Positions 34,071 through 44,402 of a stretch of DNA of 64,000 nt are shown here, one piece after another. Numbering within the stretch: the stretch's first letter is position 1; every line of letters starts with the position of its first letter. The stretch comes from Lunularia cruciata (Eukaryota; Streptophyta; Marchantiopsida; Lunulariales; Lunulariaceae). The stretch is from contig OX419757.1 in NCBI GenBank assembly GCA_948567375.1, positions 496,001 through 560,000 of the forward strand, given 5' to 3'. The position numbers and the translations under genes were made by a program. The notes beneath the pieces were generated by a model. The model saw only the letters and a list, made by a program, of their open reading frames with translations. It ran no database searches and was not told the DNA's origin.

Positions 34071-34140
34071 CTATGAGGCTTAGCCCCATTTTATGCCGTT
34101 GTCTTTTCCTTGTCCGGGTTGATGGGGTCTTCCCATCCTT
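34071..34140 (+). repeat. retrotransposon 3' tail in front of the second element
   Basis: The sequence GGCTTAGCCCC followed by GATGGGGTCTTCCCATCC is the same tail that ends the element at 622-716, here in plus orientation and located about 60 bases before the 5' end of the next copy. It could be the 3' end of an upstream copy (head-to-tail arrangement) or a true 5' terminal repeat. Confidence 0.65.
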
Positions 34141-35125
34141 GTTACTATCCTACTTGTCCCATCCTACTTCAGTCACCTCTTCACTTTTCCTCTTATATCC
34201 AGTGTGAGGGGTTGTGGTTTTGCAAGTATGGGGAGATATGGAGGAGTGTCATATGTTACTAACGCTATTCTTGTGCTAGCCATGGTTACACCTCTCCATG
34301 TGGGGCCGCCTGAAGTAGCTCGGGATACACCATACCCTGTGTATCATTGATGCTTTACTTCACAAGGGGTAAAGACCCACGTGAGAATGATGCACAAAGA
34401 TTATGATGGGATCACTTGGGATACCCATGTGGGGCGAGCAATCACATCGACAGCAATGACCCTCAGGATTATACATGCTTCTTCTATCCGTCGTTGACCT
34501 ATCCAAGGATACCAAACGAGTCGTGGGAGTGGTTAACTTCTCAAGCGGGTTGCATTTTGGGGTTATTTGAGACTGGTTTTTGATGTTCACATCTATTCCA
34601 TAGACTACCCAGCACACTCCATGATGAGGTTAAACAAGTTTTTTTCCTACCACTTGATCGTTTGGCACATGATCCCTTGGATGACTTAGCATGGTTCCTA
34701 TTCCTCTTACTCCCTTGATGGTGTCTTCGTTATGCTAGAGGGAGACATGCGGGGCATAAAGAGGTGGTTGTTAGATTTGTTTATTTTATACGAGGGATTG
34801 GGCGGCCCTTCAAGAGGAGTCTGTTAGGGCTACACGCTTTAGGAGACAAATTTCGCCACAAGATACCACAGAGTCCACTCGATTACAAAGGTGTATGACA
34901 TTGGGTAAGCCGAGAAAGTTTAGTAGAGTAGCATGAGTGCTACACACTTTGTCTATGGCTAGTACTATTGATGAGACTATCTCTTCCCTACACTCATTAC
35001 ATCTTATGGCAATATAGGGACTATCACTAGAAGTCTTAGATTCTCAACCAGAGCAGCCCTTATGTCTTGATAGGTCACTTTTTACACAAGCACTATGCAT
35101 TGCTCCTCGCCTTTCGTCAGGAGGC

Positions 35126-36599
35126 TTGTTAGGGATGGTTTATGAGCATCTTAGAGATTGCTTTCAAGCAGTTGATCCTTCTAGTGGTTCTATTGAGTTG
35201 TTTCAAGTGGTTGCAATAGTAGCAAGAGGAGACATTCCTATGTATGTTAGTCGGTTGTTAGGTGCTAGTCGACTTCTCGCTATGGAGAAGGACACGAGGG
35301 GCATTATACTGATTGCTATCGGAGAGATCTTTTTGCATTTGATCAGTCATACCATTGTCTTTCAGCACCATTCTCACTTTTGACAACACCTCAATCCACA
35401 TCAATTTGGAGTAGCTATACATGGAGGATGTAAGGCTATATCTCTAAGCATTAGAGCACTCCTAGATATCCATAAGGAGTGGGTCGTCCTATAGGTGGAT
35501 GTTGAGAACGTTTTTAATAACATCTCACGTGCCTCCATCTTTAGGGAGGTTGGTGGATCCTTGGCGAGTCTTATTCCTTTTGTGTGGTCTTTTTATGGCT
35601 CTCTTGCTTCCCTTTACTACTAACACGGCTGTTTGCAGGAGGGAGTTACCATCTTGGAGTCAACTATTGGTACATGTTAGGGAGATCCTTTAAGGGGACC
35701 CTTATTTGCCATGGCTCACTTTAGAGCTCTCCTATCTACTACTTTGGCCATGCTAGGTTCTGTATTTCACTCCTTGGTAGATGATACACACATCATGGGC
35801 TCTGTAGATCAGATTAGGCATACCTTGATCTCTTGACTACTGAGCTACTTCTAGTTGGCTTGAGAATCAAGGTGTTAAAATGTAGGACATAGTTCCCTTT
35901 AGGTATCCCTTCCCACCTTGAGCTTCTAGAGGGGTGTATCGCATCTATAAATAGACTACATGTTCTTGGAGTGCTAGTAGGTTCCGAGGATTTTGTCACA
36001 CGCTTCTTAGACGTTACCCTTGTAGAGGATGTTCTCCATGTGGATGAACTTCCGTTACTAGGAGATCCATAGGTGGCATTTGGTATACTCTCCTTGAGTA
36101 TCGTTCGTCAATTGACGTACCTCATATGCATAATTCTTCCCTCCTCATCCTTCCAATCACGTCTAAGAGCCTTTGATAGGAGGATTATGGGAGTCTTTGG
36201 TGATATTATTGGACCAAGGACTTTTGAGTGTGTAGTAAGGATTTGGCACATAGATAGATGGCTTTGCCAATCTCGTGTGGAGGGGTTGGCTTGCTATTTA
36301 TGGAGGCGACGACACTTATAGTGTTTTTGGGTAGTTGGGCTCTCTCGGCACCCCTACTTTCCTCTCATTTTGTGGTTGTTGATATGCTAGTTTTGGAGAC
36401 TTATGTGGCAGAGGTGGAGGAGGGATCCTATTCTTTCCAGATGTTACTATGGCAGACAAGAGATAGTCTTTCCCCACAAACATGAGAGGACTTTCCATCT
36501 TTTGCTTCACCATCGTCAGATTGGACTAGAGGTTTACAGTCTTCCTTGATGGAGTGATAGTGTGAGCATACGCTACATTCTCTTATAGTTGACTTGTCC
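35126..36599 (+). pseudogene. broken reverse transcriptase of the second copy
   Basis: Successive frames show ARGDIPMYVSRLLGASRLLA and AIGEIFLHLI (fingers), then a truncated motif B region, DDTH at about 35777 (motif C), LRAFDRRIMGVFGDIIGP, and ISCGGVGLLFMEA. The order matches 2935-1540 of the minus-strand copy. Several nonsense codons and at least three frame changes occur, so no RT activity is expected. Confidence 0.75.
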
Positions 36600-37278
36600 T
36601 GTAACACCCATTTGTGCATGTGTGTGGTATTGTGATATTTAGCTTGGTATTACAAGTACTTAAGAGATATTATTTATATAGAGATAAAGGATGGTTCTAT
36701 ATTAGTCATGGTTAGCTAAAGTTAGTCATAGCTAAGATAGATGGGACCTTACTTTAGAGGAAGTAGAAAAGATGAGCACCACTATTTTGGATTTTAGTGT
36801 GTTGACTTGGTATTATTCCTAGGTGTTTGGCTTTGGGGAAAGAGTTGAGAACTCTTGGGCCCGCAAGCCTTTTTGTTTTGGATTCTTCTTTAGTCCAAGG
36901 ATAGCCCATGTGAAGGAATCCTTGCTTTAGTGGTTGGGTCAAGATAAGGGGAATATGCCCATGTGAATGGATATTCCTTTCTACTCTTTGACTTTACTTG
37001 ACTTTTAGTCTAGTAACTTGAGTTACTACGGTAATTAGTAACTTTGGTACGTAACTATTTCACAAGTATATAAACAAGGAGTGAGGAGGTACTCATCATC
37101 CTTTCATTTGCAACTATCTCTCTCTCATTGAGTTCTCTAGTGAGCAATGTCTTGAGTCTTGGAGTGTTAGCCTTGGAGGAGTATGATGGAGTTGGGGTTC
37201 CTTGCCTTCTTAGTCCATGGTGCGCTACCATAATAGCCATCAGAGGTTCATCCTGAGTGAGAGACAGGCCGGCTCACA
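36600..37278 (+). repeat. 5' LTR of the Ty3 element
   Basis: This LTR is identical to the 3' LTR as far as could be compared by eye. A TATATAAA box lies at 37067-37074, suitable for LTR transcription, about 210 bases before the LTR end. The following TATA-to-end segment would hold R and U5. Confidence 0.93.
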
Positions 37279-37282
37279 TTTT

Positions 37283-37300
37283 TGGTTCCGTTGCCGGGAC
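37283..37300 (+). promoter_or_regulatory. primer binding site of the Ty3 element
   Basis: TGGTTCCGTTGCCGGGAC starts four bases after the 5' LTR. It resembles the tRNA-Asp-type primer site of plant Athila/Tat elements (TGGCGCCGTTGCCGGGGA), with substitutions. It matches the 3' end of the tRNA-Asp gene in this window at about 13 of 17 positions. The true primer may be another tRNA. Confidence 0.6.
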
Positions 37301-37319
37301 CTCTCTAGAAGGCAAGATA

Positions 37320-37490
37320 ATGTTCCGCGTCCAATTCTACATTAGGCAGAAGGAGGCTATGAGAGCTCACTTGGAGAGAACATTAGGAGAGGAGAGGGCT
37401 GAACTTATGTTAGAGAACCAAGATCCATTTGTATACCCTGTAGTTCATTATGATGTCTTTGAGGTGATTTTGTACATCTTGTACACATGA
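37320..37490 (+). CDS. short leader ORF 1 of the Ty3 element
   Basis: A 56-codon ATG-started frame ends ENQDPFVYPVVHYDVFEVIL followed by YILYT. It is similar to the short ORF at 38615-38779 (EQPEPFVFPRVDYSQ..YILY), so the two probably arose by duplication. Nothing else is recognised in it. It lies just after the primer binding site. Confidence 0.45.
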   Translation: MFRVQFYIRQKEAMRAHLERTLGEERAELMLENQDPFVYPVVHYDVFEVILYILYT

Positions 37491-38138
37491 GAGGAATTGG
37501 AGAGATTGTGTGAGGTGGATTGCAGATTTTGGGGATTAAGGTGATTTTGGGCAAAATCTCAAGTTTGAGATCTGGACTTGAGATTTATACACATGATAGC
37601 TTGGGTTATCTTTCAGTTAGAACACTTGAAATTATTGAGAGAGCTTCTATGCGCACTGGGCTAGAATTTTTGAAAGTTGATAGGGTAAAGTGCTCCCGCA
37701 ACTGCATGCTCTCTGGAAAATTGTACAGAGTCTGCCATTTCTTCAATTTTCAGTGAATTGTCCTGAAAATTTCCAAGAAAATTCAGTGCATTGTATCTTA
37801 CCTGGTGCCACAAAAATTAGAGAGAGATCATTTTTGCGCAGTGCGTTATGAGTTTTTGAAGTGAGGGGGTTGGTTTTCAGACCAAATCTGAAATATGGGT
37901 GCTGAATAGAAAGGTGTCTAGGCCAAATGGCTCGATGAAAAGATCTAAAATTTTGCAGGGAGGGACGCCCTAGAGTTGTGATCAAGTGTGGAAAATTTCA
38001 AAGGACTGTGACATATTAGTTGGGAGATTTGAGTGACATTGTGAGGAAGGGTCAATTCTGCAGAGTGGAGATCTCATGCATGAGAAGTTTGAGATCAACA
38101 AAAAGCATGTTTGAGTGTTTAGATTCATCTTTGGGAAC

Positions 38139-38612
38139 ATGGAGGGTCATCAAGAGTGGAAATTGAGATTATGCAAGGTTCCCCAAGGGTTTGAGGTGAT
38201 TGTAGGGGTGGATTTGAGGAAAAGAGAGTTTACAATAGAATTTGAAGAGAGTGTTGAGAGGATCCAAAAACCTACACCACTTGGAGGAAAGAGTGAGTCT
38301 AAGTGCTTTCTATGTGGAGAGAAGGGACATAAGGCAAGTTCATGTCCATTAACCTTTGAGAGCAAGAGATTGAGGGAAAGGAGAGGCTTACTTGACTTGG
38401 GTTTGCATGTTGGACCTTCTTCACCAAGATTGGGAGGGAGAAGATCTAAGACCAAGGAGTTGTGTGAGGTTTGTGGAGTTGAAGGACTTCCAAAAGGACA
38501 TGAGTGTAGTGGAGTAAAAGCACTTTTGGAAACTTTGGTGAAGGATCTTGGAGAGAGTCTTAGTACAGCTACAGAAATACTACCACCTTCATCAGCTAGT
38601 TCTCAAGATTAG
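38139..38612 (+). CDS. zinc-knuckle protein ORF in the Ty3 leader
   Basis: This frame lies upstream of gag and in a different phase. The open frame extends back to 38115; the ATG at 38139 (MEGHQEWKLRLCK) is preferred. Near the middle it has a retroviral-type knuckle, CFLCGEKGHKASSC (CX2CX4HX4C), followed by a second Cys/His cluster, CEVCGVEGLPKGHEC. The region between is basic (LRERRG, GGRRSKTK). Gag-pol has its own knuckle, so this would be a second RNA-binding protein. Expression would need reinitiation, splicing or an internal start. It could be an accessory protein or captured sequence. Confidence 0.6.
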   Translation: MEGHQEWKLRLCKVPQGFEVIVGVDLRKREFTIEFEESVERIQKPTPLGGKSESKCFLCGEKGHKASSCPLTFESKRLRERRGLLDLGLHVGPSSPRLGGRRSKTKELCEVCGVEGLPKGHECSGVKALLETLVKDLGESLSTATEILPPSSASSQD

Positions 38613-38614
38613 TG

Positions 38615-38779
38615 ATGGAGATAATCTTTCAACTTATGGATAAACTATCCATGAGAGTTAGATTAATATGCACTCTAGGATTTGATGTTGCTATAGAAAT
38701 CTTGGAGCAACCTGAACCTTTTGTGTTCCCTAGAGTGGATTATTCTCAGATGGTGTTAGTCATGTATATACTCTATTAG
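38615..38779 (+). CDS. short leader ORF 2 of the Ty3 element
   Basis: A 54-codon frame starting two bases after the stop codon of the zinc-knuckle ORF. Its C-terminal half resembles leader ORF 1: TLG, ILE.PEPFVFP, DY and YILY align in order. It ends 70 bases before the gag-pol start. Confidence 0.45.
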   Translation: MEIIFQLMDKLSMRVRLICTLGFDVAIEILEQPEPFVFPRVDYSQMVLVMYILY

Positions 38780-38848
38780 TAATAGAGTGAGAGAAAAGAA
38801 AAGAGAAAAAAAAAATTTAAGAGAAAAGAAAGATAGTGAGGGGTTAAG

Positions 38849-41800
38849 ATGGGGAAACTTCCGGTTTTCTTTGGCAAGGATGGAGAAGATGTGGAGGCCT
38901 TTGTGAGAGACTTCAAGAGAGCTTGCATAGGAAACAATGAGAGGAGGAAGAATGAGTGGGCCTCATTATTACCAGATTTCTTTGAGGATGCAGCACTTAC
39001 ATGGTATGAGTCAGAATACCAAAAGAGAGAGAGGAGAGAGGGGGAAGAGGAGTCTTGGGAGACTTTGACTTCAGCACTCATTGAGAACTTTCTTCCTGAT
39101 GAGAGTTATGAGAGATTGATGAGTGAGGTTACATTTCTCAAGCAAGGAGATGGAGAGAAAGTGAGGGTCTATGTGGAAAGAGTGGAAAAGTTGGAGTCCA
39201 GATTTCGCATAGTGTTGAGGAAGGGTGGGGATGATGTGGAGACTACAATGATTGGCATAGGGGCCATGCTCACCAAGAATTTTGTGGGAGGATTGAGACC
39301 ACAAATTAGAAGCAAGGTGAGATATGAGAAACCTTCTTCCAAGGTTGAAGCTATCAAGATCGCAATTCGTATGGAGGAGAGTTTGGAAGGGGATGAGAGT
39401 GATTTGGTGGTGAAGGAGGTTGTGCATCCTCCTCAAGGCTACAAGTATGGTGGAACTTCTGATACTTTGGTGACAAGGGTTGCACCACAAGTAGTAGTTG
39501 CTCCAATTCTTGCACCTCCACCAAAAGATCCACTCCAAACCATCACAGAACAACTTGCGGATCTCAAGATCAATGTGGTGCAATTATGGGAGAAGAGAGA
39601 GGTGGATCAGAATGTAGGGAGAGGGCCTAGGAGTTATGGAAACCATCCATATAGAGGAGGCCAACCAGCCAACAATTTCAATGATAGAAATTGTTTTGGT
39701 TGTGGGGGAAGAGGCCATATCCAAAGGAATTGCCCAAATTCCACTTACCATGGAGGAAGGGGTTATGAGGGAGCCAATAGAGGGAAAGAGGGAGGTAGTG
39801 AAACCCAAGTGGCTCCTAATCCCAACAAAGGTAAGGGGATAGCATCCATAGATGTGGTTGAGAGCAAGTATGAGAAGGGAGAGTGCTCAAACTCCAAGGG
39901 TCTTAATTTGGAGCTTTTGGCACAAGAGAAGAAGAGAGCTCGTTTTGCAGAGGATGTTCACTCTTCTCAAGGATTTACTTCAAGCAAGGATACTCCTATG
40001 TCTACTAGGAGCACTTGCACCTCAACACCATCAACAACAAAGACTCCAAGGAAGAAGTTGGGGATGGAGGACTTCTTGATCTCAAAGCAACAATGGAACT
40101 ACAATGTGTTGGAGGATGTTGGTAGTCACAAGGCTAACATCACAGTGGGCCAATTAATTGCTTTGAACCCTACCTTGAGAAAGGAGCTTAGAGGTGGTTT
40201 GAGTTCTACAAGGAGCAAAAAGAAGAAGAAGGCAAAAGTTCCAGTATCAATGGGGGTGGTGGATGCCAAGCCAGCACCATGGGAGGCTTGTGAATATGCC
40301 TCCAAGATTGATGTGAGAGTGAATGGTCACAACATCAAGGATGCATTGGTTGATGGAGGATCAGCAGTGAATGCCATGTCAGAAAGGTTGATGAAGAAGT
40401 TGGGTATGATACCCTCAAGACCTTCAACATTTGTGGTGAGCATGGCAAACAAGCAACAAGTTCGACCAGTAGGGGTGATGGATAAGGTGGTAGTTTCAGT
40501 TATGGGAGTTCAAAATCTCATGACTTTCCAAGTCTTGAAGGATTCAAGCTATGACTTACTTCTTGGGAGGCCATGGTTGAGAGCAGCACGCACAACTGAT
40601 CGATGGCACAAAGGGTACTTGAGGATTGGGCCATCAAACCATAGAGTCACTGTTCCTGTGACTAACACCACCAACACTTCACATTCAGATACCCCATCTT
40701 CTAATTATTGGGAATCAGATTCTGAAGAAGGAGCTTCAGGTGTGGACACAAGCATGGAAGAGGAGACTTCCACGGAGGAGGATGAATCTGAATCTGATTC
40801 AGATGTGTATCCCTTGTGTGCTATGGATTTTGCACCTAAGCCAGAGGTTTTGAAGGACCCAGATAAATCACCATTGACACTTGAGGAGGTAGAGAGAAGG
40901 TTATCTACCCTCAAGTATGGCCCAAATGTTACCAAGGAGGAGAAGGTGAGATTTGAGGAGATTTTCCGCAAGTTCATCCATGTGTTTGCTTTTAGTTACA
41001 AGGATTTGAAGGAAGTCACCTTGGAAGAGCACAAGATAGAGGTGGAGTCACATGCAAGACCAATCCGCCAAAAGCAACGTCGCATTAGCCCACCAATATC
41101 TTTGGTTGTGAAGGAGGAGATTGATAAGCTCAAGGAGGCTGGATTTATCTTTGAGGTGGAGAATTCAGAATGGGTGTCTCCAATTGTCATTGTGAAGAAA
41201 AAGAATGGCAAGCTTCGGGTATGTGTGGATTACAAGAAGCTCAATGCTGTTACAAAGAAGGACTACTACCCATTGCCATTCATTGATGAGATCTTGGAGG
41301 AGGTTGCAGGTCATGAGAGGTACAGTTTTGGAGATGGTTATAGTGGATATAACCAAATCAAGATTGCACCAGAGCATCAACAACTCACCACATTCACCAC
41401 ACCTTGGGGAACTTACGCTTTCAAGGTCATGCCTTTTGGGCTTTGCAATGCTCCAGCCACATTCCAACGGTTCATGAACAAGGTATTTGAACCTTTCATT
41501 GGGAAATTTGTGAGAGATTTCATTGATGACTTTTGTGTCTATGGGAGCAAGGAGGAGCACTTTGAGCACCTAATCAAAGTCTTGCAACGCTTGGATGAGG
41601 CAAATGCATCACTCAACCCAGAGAAGTGCATTTTTGGATGTGAAGAAGGTCTACTTTTGGGGCACATCATCTCCAAGGATGGAATAGCAGTTGATCCTGA
41701 GAAGGTGAGGAAAATCTCAGACCTTCCATTCCCTTCAAGCTTGACAAAGTTACGCCAATTCTTGGGAATGGTTGGGTACTATAGGAGGTTCATCTTCTCA

Positions 41801-43675
41801 TTTTCCAACAAGGCTTATGCATTGACCATCTACATGAAGAAGGGTGTAGATTACATGGTGATTTTGGAAGACAAGGAGGCTCTCAAAGCTTTTGAGGAGC
41901 TCAAGCAATCTCTTGTTGTAGCTCCAATTCTTGCTAAACCTGATTGGAGTAAGCCTTTCATCCTCTACACTGATGCTTCTAATGTAGCTATAGGATGCAC
42001 TCTTAGTCAATTAGACCAAGATGGGCATGATCATCCAATAGCTTATGCTAGTAGGCAGATGGTTTCAGCAGAGAAGAACTACTCTGTCACAGAGAGAGAA
42101 GGGTTGGCAGTGATCTTTGGTCTCAAGAAGTTTAGACACTACTTGATTGGAGGGAAAGCCACAATTGTCACGGATCACAAGGCTTTGAAGTACATCTTCA
42201 ACAAGCCTAATGTTGAAGGGAGACTAGCAAGGTGGATGATACTCTTGTCTGAGTATGACTACACAATTGAGGATAGGCCAGGAAAGAAACATGCAAATGC
42301 TGATTTGTTATCTAGAGCCTATGATCATGATGGAGATGAGCCAGTAGATGATTCCTTCCCGGATGAGGAGCTCATGACAATCTCAGTCACTCAAGAGATT
42401 CCAATGGAGTACAAGGAGATTGTGGATTTTGTGACAAGAGGTAACTATCCAGAAGGGATGCATGCTAGGGAGAGGAAGGCCCTTGCAGCAAGATCTAGAC
42501 CTTACACAATGGTGGAGGATATTCTTTTTCACCAAGGAGCAGATGGTCTACTTCGAAGAGCAGTGGGTAAGGAAGAGTCTATCCTACTCATAAAGGAGTT
42601 TCATGAAGGTTTAGTATGTGGAGGACACTTTGCAGGAAAGGTGATTGCTTTCAAGATTCTAGATGCAGGTTACCATTGGAGAGGGATTTTCAAGGATTGT
42701 CTTGATTATTGCAAAACTTGTCATGTTTGTCAAGCTTTTGCTAGAAAGTCTACATCCACTCCACCACTTAGATCAATTCCATTGCTAGGACCTTTTGAGA
42801 AGTGGGGAATTGATTTTGTAGGACCTCTCAATAGAACCCCAAGGAACAATCGGTACATTGTGGTAGTTACTGATTACCTTACCAAGTGGGTTGAGGCTAG
42901 ACCATTGAGGGACAAGAATGAAGATGAAGTGGGTAGATTTCTTTATGAACGCATTATCACTAGGTTTGGATGCCCTTTGGAGTTGGTTTCTGATAGAGGA
43001 GGAGAGTTTACAGGAAGCATTACTACAGCCATGCTACGACATTTCTCTATCACACATAGAGTAACTACATCCTATAAGCCAAATTCCAATGGCTTGGCAG
43101 AGAGAACCAATCAGACCTTGTGCATGATGTTGGCCAAAGATGCAGAAATGGAGGGGGCTAAACATCATTGGGACAAGAGGATTCATGCAGTTTTGTGGGA
43201 GTATAGGACAACCATGAAGACTTCCACTGGATATTCTCCATTCCAATTGGTGTATGGTATTGAGTCTACCTTACCTATTCACTTTGATCTTCCTACCTTC
43301 CAAAGCATTCATAGGAGATTGAAGAAAGCACAAGGAAGTGATGCAGGGAAGTCAAGGAAGGATCAACTCATGGAGTTGGAAGAGGCAAGAGCAGTTGCTA
43401 TGGTTCGAGTGGAGCAAGCCCAAAGGAAACAAAAGGAGAGCTATGACAAGAGGCAAGGCAAGAAGAAGGTGGAGCCTTTCAAAGAAGGTGATTGGGTAAT
43501 GTTGTTTGATTCCATTCGATTCAAGAGAGTGCAAAAGAAGTTTTTGCCTAAGTACTTTGGACCTTTCATAGTAGAGAAGGTGTGGGGCAATTACACCTAT
43601 GATCTCAAGGAGTTGGGAGGAAGACACTTTGATAGGATTAACCATGATAAGTTGAAGATGTACCATAGAAGGTAG
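38849..43675 (+). CDS. Ty3/gypsy Gag-Pol polyprotein
   Basis: One frame of 1608 residues. Gag covers about 1-250, then a CCHC knuckle at 282-295 (CFGCGGRGHIQRNC). Protease: D502 in LVDGGSA (DGGS instead of DT/SG). RT: GDGYSGY with D829, MPFGLCNAPATFQ, and FIDD at 891-894. RNase H: YTDAS with D1042, TEREGLAV, VTDHKALK. Integrase: HHCC module about 1250-1300, then D1322, D1382 and E1418, with exact D-35-E spacing. The C-terminal tail ends GGRHFDRINHDKLKMYH, an integrase C-terminal fold without chromodomain. Gag and Pol share a frame, so no frameshift is needed. The domains and residues seem functional. The protein makes and integrates the element's DNA copy. Confidence 0.95.
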   Translation: MGKLPVFFGKDGEDVEAFVRDFKRACIGNNERRKNEWASLLPDFFEDAALTWYESEYQKRERREGEEESWETLTSALIENFLPDESYERLMSEVTFLKQGDGEKVRVYVERVEKLESRFRIVLRKGGDDVETTMIGIGAMLTKNFVGGLRPQIRSKVRYEKPSSKVEAIKIAIRMEESLEGDESDLVVKEVVHPPQGYKYGGTSDTLVTRVAPQVVVAPILAPPPKDPLQTITEQLADLKINVVQLWEKREVDQNVGRGPRSYGNHPYRGGQPANNFNDRNCFGCGGRGHIQRNCPNSTYHGGRGYEGANRGKEGGSETQVAPNPNKGKGIASIDVVESKYEKGECSNSKGLNLELLAQEKKRARFAEDVHSSQGFTSSKDTPMSTRSTCTSTPSTTKTPRKKLGMEDFLISKQQWNYNVLEDVGSHKANITVGQLIALNPTLRKELRGGLSSTRSKKKKKAKVPVSMGVVDAKPAPWEACEYASKIDVRVNGHNIKDALVDGGSAVNAMSERLMKKLGMIPSRPSTFVVSMANKQQVRPVGVMDKVVVSVMGVQNLMTFQVLKDSSYDLLLGRPWLRAARTTDRWHKGYLRIGPSNHRVTVPVTNTTNTSHSDTPSSNYWESDSEEGASGVDTSMEEETSTEEDESESDSDVYPLCAMDFAPKPEVLKDPDKSPLTLEEVERRLSTLKYGPNVTKEEKVRFEEIFRKFIHVFAFSYKDLKEVTLEEHKIEVESHARPIRQKQRRISPPISLVVKEEIDKLKEAGFIFEVENSEWVSPIVIVKKKNGKLRVCVDYKKLNAVTKKDYYPLPFIDEILEEVAGHERYSFGDGYSGYNQIKIAPEHQQLTTFTTPWGTYAFKVMPFGLCNAPATFQRFMNKVFEPFIGKFVRDFIDDFCVYGSKEEHFEHLIKVLQRLDEANASLNPEKCIFGCEEGLLLGHIISKDGIAVDPEKVRKISDLPFPSSLTKLRQFLGMVGYYRRFIFSFSNKAYALTIYMKKGVDYMVILEDKEALKAFEELKQSLVVAPILAKPDWSKPFILYTDASNVAIGCTLSQLDQDGHDHPIAYASRQMVSAEKNYSVTEREGLAVIFGLKKFRHYLIGGKATIVTDHKALKYIFNKPNVEGRLARWMILLSEYDYTIEDRPGKKHANADLLSRAYDHDGDEPVDDSFPDEELMTISVTQEIPMEYKEIVDFVTRGNYPEGMHARERKALAARSRPYTMVEDILFHQGADGLLRRAVGKEESILLIKEFHEGLVCGGHFAGKVIAFKILDAGYHWRGIFKDCLDYCKTCHVCQAFARKSTSTPPLRSIPLLGPFEKWGIDFVGPLNRTPRNNRYIVVVTDYLTKWVEARPLRDKNEDEVGRFLYERIITRFGCPLELVSDRGGEFTGSITTAMLRHFSITHRVTTSYKPNSNGLAERTNQTLCMMLAKDAEMEGAKHHWDKRIHAVLWEYRTTMKTSTGYSPFQLVYGIESTLPIHFDLPTFQSIHRRLKKAQGSDAGKSRKDQLMELEEARAVAMVRVEQAQRKQKESYDKRQGKKKVEPFKEGDWVMLFDSIRFKRVQKKFLPKYFGPFIVEKVWGNYTYDLKELGGRHFDRINHDKLKMYHRR

Positions 43676-43712
43676 AGAGACCTTCACTTTGAGGACAAAG
43701 TGAAAACTTAGT

Positions 43713-43723
43713 CCGGGGGTAAA
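43713..43723 (+). promoter_or_regulatory. polypurine tract of the Ty3 element
   Basis: The purine-rich CCGGGGGTAAA immediately precedes the 3' LTR and is the expected plus-strand primer. Two T/C interruptions make it a short tract. Confidence 0.6.
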
Positions 43724-44402
43724 TGTAACACCCATTTGTGCATGTGTGTGGTATTGTGATATTTAGCTTGGTATTACAAGTACTTAAGAGATATTATTTA
43801 TATAGAGATAAAGGATGGTTCTATATTAGTCATGGTTAGCTAAAGTTAGTCATAGCTAAGATAGATGGGACCTTACTTTAGAGGAAGTAGAAAAGATGAG
43901 CACCACTATTTTGGATTTTAGTGTGTTGACTTGGTATTATTCCTAGGTGTTTGGCTTTGGGGAAAGAGTTGAGAACTCTTGGGCCCGCAAGCCTTTTTGT
44001 TTTGGATTCTTCTTTAGTCCAAGGATAGCCCATGTGAAGGAATCCTTGCTTTAGTGGTTGGGTCAAGATAAGGGGAATATGCCCATGTGAATGGATATTC
44101 CTTTCTACTCTTTGACTTTACTTGACTTTTAGTCTAGTAACTTGAGTTACTACGGTAATTAGTAACTTTGGTACGTAACTATTTCACAAGTATATAAACA
44201 AGGAGTGAGGAGGTACTCATCATCCTTTCATTTGCAACTATCTCTCTCTCATTGAGTTCTCTAGTGAGCAATGTCTTGAGTCTTGGAGTGTTAGCCTTGG
44301 AGGAGTATGATGGAGTTGGGGTTCCTTGCCTTCTTAGTCCATGGTGCGCTACCATAATAGCCATCAGAGGTTCATCCTGAGTGAGAGACAGGCCGGCTCA
44401 CA
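43724..44402 (+). repeat. 3' LTR of the Ty3 element
   Basis: 679 bp, offset exactly 7124 from the 5' LTR, with no difference seen between the two. TATATAAA is at 44191-44198. It is followed by the GTCC target duplication (44403-44406) and then resumes the older element. Confidence 0.93.

Larger units (their letters stand above)
36600..44402 (+). mobile_element. Ty3/gypsy LTR retrotransposon, 7.8 kb, apparently intact
   Basis: LTRs at 36600-37278 and 43724-44402 are both 679 bp and look identical. Each starts TGTAACACCC and ends CTCACA. The element is flanked by GTCC on both sides; the older element's other copy has GTCC once, proving a 4-bp target duplication. A primer site follows the left LTR and a purine tract precedes the right one. 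The 1608-residue gag-pol frame is uninterrupted. The domain order protease, RT, RNase H, integrase is that of Ty3/gypsy. No chromodomain is seen at the C-terminus, so it is probably not a chromovirus. Confidence 0.95.

Noticed and set aside
44341-44402. ORF 44341-44643 as an independent gene
   Set aside because: Its first codons belong to the Ty3 3' LTR and the rest to the older non-LTR element, so it is an artefact of the insertion junction.
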